The notes under the pieces: generated by a model
Told to the model about the DNA's origin: nothing
What the model saw: the letters and a program-made list of their open reading frames with translations, nothing else
The model's database searches: none
Source: a virus
Length of the DNA stretch: 41,901 nt
Reading direction: 5' to 3' (one strand)
IMG/VR virus record: IMGVR_UViG_3300017951_000030
Span: 1-41,901 of that record
Part shown: piece by piece, positions 15,648 through 21,202 of the stretch
How positions within the stretch are numbered: the first letter of the stretch is position 1
Layout: each line of letters begins with the position of its first letter
Program-made: the position numbers and the translations under genes

Positions 15648-16796
15648 ATGAAAGCGATGAAAAAATCAACTCAAATTATCCTCGAAACTCTGGCCCAAAG
15701 GTTCCCAGATCAGACAGAGTTCAAGAGGTCCCAGATCAGTGATACAGCTGACTCTCTGGGTTATACAAGAAAAGACTTCTGGGATTTAATCGATGCCAAG
15801 ATCAGGGTAAAACCTGGGGTTTACGATTTATCAGCCATGATTGTTCCAGTCAAACAACAACCAGTTATGGCTAACAATGTAGTTAAGATGCAGTCAATAG
15901 TCAATGAAGAATCCAACTTTGCTAAGAAAGACCCAACATTCGTACCTTGGGGCTCTTTCTCAGACGTTGTTAAAATTCTAAAGTCCGAGATGTTCTATCC
16001 AGTTTATATCTCTGGCTTGTCAGGTAATGGTAAAACATTCATGGTCGAACAAGCGGCCGCTAAACTCGGCAGAGAGTTCATCAGGGTTCAGATTAACCCA
16101 GAAACAGATGAAGATGATTTGCTAGGTGGATTCAGGCTCATCAATGGAGAAACAGTTTTCTCTAAAGGGCCAGTTCTTAAGGCTATGGAGAGAGGAGCTA
16201 TTCTTCTCCTAGACGAGGTGGACAGAGCCACTAACAAGATCATGTGTCTACAAGGTATCCTAGAAGGAAAACCAGTACTAGTCAAAAAGACTGGCGAGGT
16301 AGTAGAACCAGAACAAGGTTTCAATGTTATTGCCACAGCCAATACTAAAGGTAAGGGTTCCGAAGATGGCAGGTTTACAGCCGCCTCTATTATAGATGAT
16401 GCCTTCTTGGAAAGATTTACAGTAGCCATAGATCAGGCTTTCCCAAGTCAAACCATAGAAAAGAAAATCATTATTAAACACATGGAAAAATTCGGCAAGT
16501 CCGATGAAGAGTTTGCCGATAAACTAGTCACTTGGGCTGACATTATTAGAAAGACATTCTATGATGATGGCGTTGACGAAGTAATTTCAACCAGAAGGCT
16601 ATGTCACATAGTTCAAACCTTTTCCATCTTTGATAACAAGATGAAGGCCATCGAGTTATGTATTGCAAGGTTTGACGACGATACTAAGGCCGCCTTCTTG
16701 GACTTATACACTAAAGTGGATTCTGGAGTAACCTTCGATGAAGAACAAGAGGGTGCTGAGAATTCCAGTAATGGAGACATCAATGAAGGATTTTAA
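15648..16796 (+). CDS. cobS: MoxR/CobS-like AAA+ ATPase
   Basis: 382 residues, often annotated cobS in marine T4-like phages. After an N-terminal helical domain, Walker A SGLSGNGKT ends at residue 130 (Lys129), Walker B ILLLDEVDRA has Asp189-Glu190, and sensor 1 VIATANTKGKG and LERF follow. Such ATPases work with VWA proteins to insert metals or remodel complexes; the adjacent CobT-like VWA protein is the obvious partner. In cyanophages a role in cobalamin synthesis has been proposed but not shown. Start chosen at 15648 because AAAGGAG lies 10 bases upstream. Confidence 0.9.
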   Translation: MKAMKKSTQIILETLAQRFPDQTEFKRSQISDTADSLGYTRKDFWDLIDAKIRVKPGVYDLSAMIVPVKQQPVMANNVVKMQSIVNEESNFAKKDPTFVPWGSFSDVVKILKSEMFYPVYISGLSGNGKTFMVEQAAAKLGREFIRVQINPETDEDDLLGGFRLINGETVFSKGPVLKAMERGAILLLDEVDRATNKIMCLQGILEGKPVLVKKTGEVVEPEQGFNVIATANTKGKGSEDGRFTAASIIDDAFLERFTVAIDQAFPSQTIEKKIIIKHMEKFGKSDEEFADKLVTWADIIRKTFYDDGVDEVISTRRLCHIVQTFSIFDNKMKAIELCIARFDDDTKAAFLDLYTKVDSGVTFDEEQEGAENSSNGDINEGF

Positions 16797-17079
16797 ATAT
16801 ATAGATTATAAATTTAACGAGGGGGCTCTCATCAAAGAGCTCCACGATTATATAGATTCAACCTATAACGCTCATTATGGTCAAGGAGGACTTCAATCAA
16901 GTGAAGTTATTATTGATCGAGGCCACGGCCTAGGATTTTTCTTAGGTAATGTGGATAAATATAATGCACGTTATGGCAAGAAAGGCGATACTCCTGAGGA
17001 GTGGCGCAAAGACCTACTTAAGGTCTTACATTATGGATTATTGGCTTTATACGAGCACGATCGCATTAATGAAAAATAA
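16783..17079 (+). CDS. DUF3310-like small protein
   Basis: 98 residues. The motif GFFLGNVDKYNARYGKKGDT followed by WRKDLLKVLHYGLLAL matches the phage DUF3310 family (LGNxxKYxxRxGKKG, then a leucine-rich helix), sometimes called nucleotide kinase-like, though its function is unproved. I prefer the ATG at 16783, which has GGAGA five bases upstream, over in-frame starts at 16738 or 16771. It overlaps the end of the AAA+ gene by 14 bases in another frame, implying coupled translation. Confidence 0.8.
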   Translation: MKDFKYIDYKFNEGALIKELHDYIDSTYNAHYGQGGLQSSEVIIDRGHGLGFFLGNVDKYNARYGKKGDTPEEWRKDLLKVLHYGLLALYEHDRINEK

Positions 17080-17092
17080 TTACACAAAGGAC

Positions 17093-17121
17093 TTTACAAA
17101 TGGCCGAAAGTGTAGTATAAT
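17093..17121 (+). promoter_or_regulatory. Early-type promoter for gene 45
   Basis: TTTACA at 17093-17098, 17-base spacer with GTGTAG at its end, TATAAT at 17116-17121. It drives the clamp gene. Confidence 0.9.
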
Positions 17122-17147
17122 ATTAACTATTAAATATGGAGATGCAA

Positions 17148-17813
17148 ATGCAATTATCTAATGAAACCCAGGCACTTCTATCCAACTTTGCTTCTATTAA
17201 TGCAAATATGGTTTTGAAACCTGGTAAACAACTAAAGACTATTTCCGAGGCCAAGAATATTTTGGCAGTCGCAAATATTACAGAAGACTTTCCTTCTGAA
17301 ATGGGCATTTATGATCTCAATGAGTTTCTATCAATTCATGGACTTATTGAAGATCCAACTCTCGTGTTCGAGGACAATGCTGTCGTGTTCAAAGATGATA
17401 CCAATACGGTAAAATATTTCTTTGCGGCACCTAGTATCCTAACAACGCCAGAGAAAGATATCACAATGCCTTCTACAGAAGTAGAAGTTCACTTTACTGC
17501 AGACTCAATCGCAAAGATTAAGAAGGCAGCGAATGTGCTTGGTCACATTGATCTTGCTATTAAAGGCGGAGATAATGTAACAGTAGAAGTATTTGATGCT
17601 AAAGATAGTAGCGCCAATACTTATACACTAGACCTTGGTGCCAATACAACTGGTTCCACATTTAACTTTGTCATGAACATTGCTAATCTAAAGCTTGTTG
17701 ATGGCGATTACAATGTATTTATTTCATCTAAGTTGATTTCCAAATGGTGTAACACTAGTTTACCTGTAAATTATTTTATTGCTTTGGAAAAAACAAGTAC
17801 TTATGGTGTATAA
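17148..17813 (+). CDS. gp45: Sliding clamp gp45
   Basis: 221 residues (T4 228). Trimeric DNA clamp that gives polymerase gp43 its processivity and activates gp55-dependent late transcription. Family features include the N-terminal LSNFASINANMVLKPG, YDLNEFLSIHGLI, and the C-terminal FVMNIANLKLVDGDY and VNYFIALEKTSTYG. Three in-frame ATGs exist (17136, 17142, 17148); only 17148 has GGAG at a good distance (six bases). Gene order 45-44-62-regA-43 follows T4, apart from two inserted groups of genes. Confidence 0.95.
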   Translation: MQLSNETQALLSNFASINANMVLKPGKQLKTISEAKNILAVANITEDFPSEMGIYDLNEFLSIHGLIEDPTLVFEDNAVVFKDDTNTVKYFFAAPSILTTPEKDITMPSTEVEVHFTADSIAKIKKAANVLGHIDLAIKGGDNVTVEVFDAKDSSANTYTLDLGANTTGSTFNFVMNIANLKLVDGDYNVFISSKLISKWCNTSLPVNYFIALEKTSTYGV

Positions 17814-17822
17814 ATATAAATA
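17809..17822 (+). promoter_or_regulatory. Double, overlapping T4-type late promoter
   Basis: TATAAATATAAATA contains two exact TATAAATA motifs offset by six bases, the first overlapping the gene 45 stop. Initiation is expected near 17824-17830, giving a leader of roughly 90 bases before the gene at 17918. Confidence 0.8.
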
Positions 17823-17836
17823 CATTAAAAAGAATT

Positions 17837-17885
17837 CTCATTATAATATGAGGATAATACGGGAGATGCCGAGGGTCGGGTCTCT
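17837..17885 (+). other. Structured leader, two hairpins
   Basis: CTCAT (17837-17841) pairs with ATGAG (17848-17852), and GAGA plus CCGA (17863-17872) pair with TCGG plus TCTC (17876-17884) around a GGG loop with a small internal loop. Both lie in the expected late mRNA leader, before an AAAGGAGAAG ribosome site. A role in message stability or translation is possible; no known riboswitch is recognised. Confidence 0.45.
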
Positions 17886-17917
17886 TATAATTAGTCTACT
17901 TTGCAAAGGAGAAGAAA

Positions 17918-18184
17918 ATGACTGAAGAAGTAAACGCACCACAAGGTGCAGAGGAGCAACAGGCTCCTAATCTTTCCCTACAAGACATCGCAACTATGGT
18001 ACAGATCATTGATCTAGTATCAAGACGTGGTGGTTTTGAAGGGCCAGAGCTAGAGGCAGTAGGTGGCCTTAGAAACAGAATTGTGGCATTTCTAAATGCA
18101 GCAGCACCTAAAGATGGAGTTCCTGAAGGACAAGTTCCTGTGGAAGAACCATCAGTTGATGAGGTAGAAGCCGAAGAGGCGTAA
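17918..18184 (+). CDS. Conserved marine T4-like phage protein, late-expressed
   Basis: 88 residues: acidic tails around a central helix pair, LSLQDIATMVQIIDLVSRRG followed by FEGPELEAVGGLRNRIVAFLNAA. I recognise this central block as common in marine T4-like phages, without a known function. It has a double late promoter, a strong AAAGGAG site and its own terminator, so it is an independent late transcription unit inserted between clamp gene 45 and clamp-loader gene 44. Late control and small size suggest a virion or assembly protein; this is inference. Confidence 0.82.
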   Translation: MTEEVNAPQGAEEQQAPNLSLQDIATMVQIIDLVSRRGGFEGPELEAVGGLRNRIVAFLNAAAPKDGVPEGQVPVEEPSVDEVEAEEA

Positions 18185-18202
18185 CCTAACTAGCCATGAG
18201 AG

Positions 18203-18236
18203 TGGGGGTGGCTCCCCCATATTTTATTATTTTATT
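18203..18236 (+). terminator. Rho-independent terminator
   Basis: TGGGGG at 18203-18208 pairs with CCCCCA at 18214-18219 around a five-base loop, followed by a T-rich tract. It ends the late unit at 17918-18184. Confidence 0.85.
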
Positions 18237-18249
18237 GAGGAACTATATT

Positions 18250-18507
18250 ATGGAAATTTCGGAAAGAACAAATCTAGTAAACGCCCTCCAAAAGGGAATC
18301 GTCCAAGTAATCTTTAAAAAAATCAATACTGATGAAATCAGAATAATGCCATGCACTTTAAGAAAAGAAATCTTAGAGGAGAATGGAGTAAAGATTGCAT
18401 TAGAAAGCATGGAACCAAGTAGTGATCATTATGCCGTATGGGCAATAGACAAGAATGCCTGGCGATCATTTAGAGTTGAGACAGTAGTTTCATGGGAGGT
18501 GCTATGA
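18250..18507 (+). CDS. DUF2693 (SH3-like barrel) protein
   Basis: 85 residues. The pattern LVNALQKGIVQVIFKKINTD, MPCTLRKEIL and then VWAIDKNAWRSFRVETVV matches the DUF2693 SH3-like beta-barrel family of phages (N-terminal KG.v.V.F.k..., C-terminal Vwd...aWRsFr). Function unknown. I choose ATG 18250, with TTGAGGAAC upstream, over an in-frame ATG at 18196 that lies in the terminator. Its TGA overlaps the gene 44 start (ATGA). Confidence 0.82.
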   Translation: MEISERTNLVNALQKGIVQVIFKKINTDEIRIMPCTLRKEILEENGVKIALESMEPSSDHYAVWAIDKNAWRSFRVETVVSWEVL

Positions 18508-19442
18508 CGGAAGAATTTCTATGGGTAGAAAAATATCGCCCACAAACAATACAAGACACAATCTTACCACAACGAATTAAAGATACATTTCAAACAATCG
18601 TTGATACTGGCGAGATACCAAATTTACTTCTTACTGGCACAGCAGGTGTTGGTAAGACTACAGTTGCCAAAGCCCTATGTAAGACCCTGGGGCTAGACTA
18701 TCTGTTAATTAACGGATCGGAAGAAGGCAACATTGATACACTGAGGACAAAGATTAAACACTTTGCTTCTACAGTATCTTTACAGGGTGGATACAAGGTG
18801 GTTATTCTTGATGAGGCCGACTACCTCAACCCCCAATCCACCCAACCCGCGTTACGTGGATTCATTGAAGAGTTCAGTAACAACTGTAGGTTCATTATGA
18901 CCTGTAACTTCAAGAACAGGATTATTGATCCATTGCATTCTCGTTGCTCTGTAATAGAGTTCAATATCGCAAAGAAAGATAGTCCTAAATTATGTGCACA
19001 GTTCCTAGATAGGTGTTGTACTATACTATCCAAAGAAAACGTCACATACGAGAAGCCAGTAGTCGCAGAACTCATTATGAAGTACTTGCCAGATTGGCGT
19101 AGAGTTCTTAATGAATTACAAAGATATTCAGTTTCAAATACAATTGATTCTGGCATCCTTACTTCTCTTAGTGAAGTATCTATCAATAATCTAATGTCTG
19201 CCTTAAAGAACAAAGACTTTAAGAAAATGAGACAATGGGTTACCGATAATATTGACCAAGAACCTGCAGCACTCTTTAGGAAGTTATATGATAATATGTA
19301 CGAGTATGTGGAACCTCAATCTATTCCACAGCTTGTTCTTATTCTCGCTGACTATCAATATAAAAATAGTTTCGTGGCAGATCACGAAATCAATATGGTC
19401 GCCTGTTGTACAGAGATCATGGCTGGGGTGCAATTCAAATGA
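18504..19442 (+). CDS. gp44: Clamp loader ATPase subunit gp44
   Basis: 312 residues, near T4 gp44 (319). AAA+ ATPase that with gp62 opens and loads the gp45 clamp. Walker A GTAGVGKT (Lys51), Walker B ILDEADYL (Asp103-Asp106) and the arginine finger SRC at 146-148 are all present. Start chosen at 18504: GGGAGG is four bases upstream and it overlaps the DUF2693 stop; an in-frame ATG at 18492 overlaps that ribosome site. The stop overlaps gene 62 as ATGA. Confidence 0.95.
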   Translation: MTEEFLWVEKYRPQTIQDTILPQRIKDTFQTIVDTGEIPNLLLTGTAGVGKTTVAKALCKTLGLDYLLINGSEEGNIDTLRTKIKHFASTVSLQGGYKVVILDEADYLNPQSTQPALRGFIEEFSNNCRFIMTCNFKNRIIDPLHSRCSVIEFNIAKKDSPKLCAQFLDRCCTILSKENVTYEKPVVAELIMKYLPDWRRVLNELQRYSVSNTIDSGILTSLSEVSINNLMSALKNKDFKKMRQWVTDNIDQEPAALFRKLYDNMYEYVEPQSIPQLVLILADYQYKNSFVADHEINMVACCTEIMAGVQFK

Positions 19443-19819
19443 GCCCCTTCGATTATATAAACGATATCACTAATAATAAGAAAGGCATAATGGTAGATGA
19501 TATTGCAGAAAAAGAATATAATGCATTTATTGTTAATCGCGGCCTAGGCAACTTCCGAGATACTATATTATTTGCAAACGAGATGAATGTTAACCACCAT
19601 CTGGATGCGCGTCTTCAATATGATTTTTTTATAAATATTATTAAGAAGCAGAAAAGGTGGTCCAAATGGGCCAAACCAGAATCAGTTTCTAATTTGGAAA
19701 TTATCAAAGAATATTATGGATATAGTAATGAAAAGGCTAAGTCCGTACTATCCTTATTAAATAATGATCAGTTGGAAACATTGAAGAAAAGGATGTATAA
19801 AGGTGGAAAACGAAAATAA
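19439..19819 (+). CDS. gp62: Clamp loader small subunit gp62
   Basis: 126 residues, shorter than T4 gp62 (187). Non-ATPase subunit of the clamp loader. The N-terminus SPFDYINDITNNKKGIM (then HHLDARLQYDFFINIIKKQKR) matches marine T4-like gp62 proteins. The ATG at 19439 overlaps the gene 44 TGA, the usual coupling for subunits made in fixed ratio; an upstream in-frame ATG at 19406 lies within gene 44. It overlaps regA by 17 bases. Confidence 0.88.
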   Translation: MSPFDYINDITNNKKGIMVDDIAEKEYNAFIVNRGLGNFRDTILFANEMNVNHHLDARLQYDFFINIIKKQKRWSKWAKPESVSNLEIIKEYYGYSNEKAKSVLSLLNNDQLETLKKRMYKGGKRK

Positions 19820-20243
19820 TATAGAAGTCAAGAACTGGACACCAGCAGATATGCTTGAAGTGTCCTTAAACGAGCCTGATGATTTCCTAAAAATCAGGGA
19901 AACATTAACAAGAATAGGTGTAGCATCTCGAAAAGACCAGAAGCTATATCAGTCTTGTCATATCTTACATAAACAAGGCAGATACTTTATAGTTCACTTT
20001 AAAGAACTATTTTTGCTAGATGGTAAACCATCAAATCTAATCGAGAATGATCTACATCGCAGAAACACAATCGCAACTCTACTTGCTGATTGGGGATTAA
20101 TTACTATACTTAATCCAAGTAAGAGTAAGGATGTAGCTCCATTAAGACAAATAAAAGTTATCCCTTATAAAGAAAAAGCAGAATGGCAGCTATGTCCTAA
20201 ATATAATATAGGAAATAGCAATGACAACGAAAGAACTAAATAG
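19803..20243 (+). CDS. regA: RegA translational repressor
   Basis: 146 residues (T4 122). RNA-binding protein that blocks ribosome binding on many early messages, including replication genes. Family features are IRETLTRIGVASRKDQKLYQ, the central GRYFIVHFKELFLLDG and NDLHRRNTIATLLADWGLI. The start is GTG at 19803, inside the end of gene 62, with AAAGGATG about ten bases upstream. The C-terminal 25 residues exceed T4 RegA. The position between 62 and 43 is as in T4. Confidence 0.94.
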   Translation: MENENNIEVKNWTPADMLEVSLNEPDDFLKIRETLTRIGVASRKDQKLYQSCHILHKQGRYFIVHFKELFLLDGKPSNLIENDLHRRNTIATLLADWGLITILNPSKSKDVAPLRQIKVIPYKEKAEWQLCPKYNIGNSNDNERTK

Positions 20244-20361
20244 AGATTTAAAAAGAATGGGCTTAGTCGCAAAAACAAAAGCCTATAGAGAACAAGTAGT
20301 ATTCGCGCAATATTTGTATGTATTTTTAACAGGAATATTATTTGGAGTAATTTTTATATAA
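20221..20361 (+). CDS. Small membrane protein after regA
   Basis: 46 residues overlapping the last 23 bases of regA in another frame, with AGGAAA before the ATG. The N-terminal half is basic and polar (TTKELNRDLKRMGLVAKTKA), followed by one hydrophobic segment, about residues 28-46 (AQYLYVFLTGILFGVIFI). The expected topology is N-in with a single membrane span at the C-terminus. Function unknown. Confidence 0.6.
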   Translation: MTTKELNRDLKRMGLVAKTKAYREQVVFAQYLYVFLTGILFGVIFI

Positions 20362-20378
20362 ACTGAATATTAAGTTTG

Positions 20379-20386
20379 TATAAATA
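20379..20386 (+). promoter_or_regulatory. T4-type late promoter for hsp20
   Basis: Exact TATAAATA in the gap after the small membrane protein, 60 bases before hsp20. The expected start is near 20392, so the following hairpin would lie at the 5' end of the message. Confidence 0.75.
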
Positions 20387-20389
20387 ATA

Positions 20390-20413
20390 GTGGTGCCGAA
20401 TGGTTCGGGCCAC
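20390..20413 (+). other. 5'-leader hairpin of hsp20 mRNA
   Basis: GTGG plus CCGAA pair with TTCGG plus CCAC around a TGG loop, with a small asymmetric internal loop. No T run follows, so it is not a terminator. It lies where the late transcript should begin. Confidence 0.5.
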
Positions 20414-20445
20414 AATAACCTTGCTATATATAGGAGGAAACTAAA

Positions 20446-20898
20446 ATGGTAAGAAGTACTATGAGCGTACCTCGCTCACTCTTTATCGGATTTGAGCCGA
20501 TACTTAACGAACTTGAGAGAATCCACTCTGCTGGAAGAACTCAAGACAACTATCCACCTCATAACGTTGTTAAGGTAGATGATGAAAACTTTATCATCGA
20601 ATTAGCTGTTGCGGGATTCTCGGAAGAGGATATTTCCGTTGAGGTAAAAGATGGGATTTTGCTAGTAAAAGGCGAAATCGGAAAAGATGAACGCGAATAT
20701 GCGCACAAAGGTATATCGTCCCGCAAGTTTGAGAAGTCCTTCCGACTCTCAGAATTTGTCGTAATAGACGGTGCTGATCTAGTGAACGGAATACTTGTAG
20801 TGAATGCTAGAGTTGAAGTTCCAGAAGAGAGGCGTCCTAGGAAGATCGAAATAGGGTCTGCTGGGGCATCAAAGAAGAAAGGATTTATCAGAGATTAA
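20446..20898 (+). CDS. hsp20: Small heat shock protein Hsp20 (IbpA-like)
   Basis: 150 residues. ATP-independent holdase chaperone. The alpha-crystallin domain spans about residues 36-130, with YPPHNVVKVDDENFIIELAV, GILLVKGE, the FEKSFRLSEFV segment and GILVVNARVEVPE; a basic tail follows. It is a typical accessory gene of marine T4-like phages and may help phage protein folding. A late promoter and strong AGGAGGA site drive it, in contrast to the early genes around it. ATG 20446 is seven bases after that site. Confidence 0.95.
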   Translation: MVRSTMSVPRSLFIGFEPILNELERIHSAGRTQDNYPPHNVVKVDDENFIIELAVAGFSEEDISVEVKDGILLVKGEIGKDEREYAHKGISSRKFEKSFRLSEFVVIDGADLVNGILVVNARVEVPEERRPRKIEIGSAGASKKKGFIRD

Positions 20899-20918
20899 TC
20901 CTAGTGAGCAGCGATTAC

Positions 20919-20946
20919 CCAGTGGATTGAAATATCAATTTACTGG
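20919..20946 (+). promoter_or_regulatory. Hairpin covering the ribosome site of the 44-residue gene
   Basis: CCAGT GG ATTGA (20919-20930) pairs with TCAAT TT ACTGG (20935-20946) around AATA: 12 pairs if the two G-T pairs form. The 3' arm contains most of the CTGGAG ribosome site of the gene at 20957. No T run follows. It could be a translational switch or an RNA-processing site. Confidence 0.5.
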
Positions 20947-20956
20947 AGATTATAAG

Positions 20957-21091
20957 ATGAAACATCTAATAACTATTGTGCGAAAGCATGATGATTTATC
21001 TGAGGCCCTTAAAAATGCAATGGAGTTCTTTTTAGTATTAGGGGGAACTATACTAATTGCACCAACCATTATGTGGATGGCAACACTTTAA
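20957..21091 (+). CDS. Small membrane protein downstream of hsp20
   Basis: 44 residues with GGAG nine bases upstream of the ATG. A charged N-terminal half (VRKHDDLSEALKN) is followed by one membrane span at about residues 23-42 (FFLVLGGTILIAPTIMWMAT). It is probably co-transcribed with hsp20 from the late promoter and ends just before a strong terminator. It lies where a hairpin may hide its ribosome site. Function unknown. Confidence 0.6.
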   Translation: MKHLITIVRKHDDLSEALKNAMEFFLVLGGTILIAPTIMWMATL

Positions 21092-21106
21092 GGATCAGAA
21101 CAACTC

Positions 21107-21136
21107 GGTGGGGTTTCGGCCCCACCAACTTTTTTT
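21107..21136 (+). terminator. Rho-independent terminator before gene 43
   Basis: GGTGGGG (21107-21113) pairs with CCCCACC (21120-21126) around TTTCGG, followed by AAC and seven T. It closes the late hsp20 unit directly upstream of the gene 43 promoter. Confidence 0.93.
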
Positions 21137-21146
21137 AAAAAACCTC

Positions 21147-21175
21147 TTTACATTTGATGTGAATTGTAGTATAAT
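21147..21175 (+). promoter_or_regulatory. Early-type promoter for DNA polymerase gene 43
   Basis: TTTACA at 21147-21152, 17-base spacer, TATAAT at 21170-21175 with GTAG before it. The leader to the ATG at 21203 would be only about 20 bases. Confidence 0.9.
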
Positions 21176-21202
21176 ATACTTATTAATTATGGATTGGACC
21201 TT

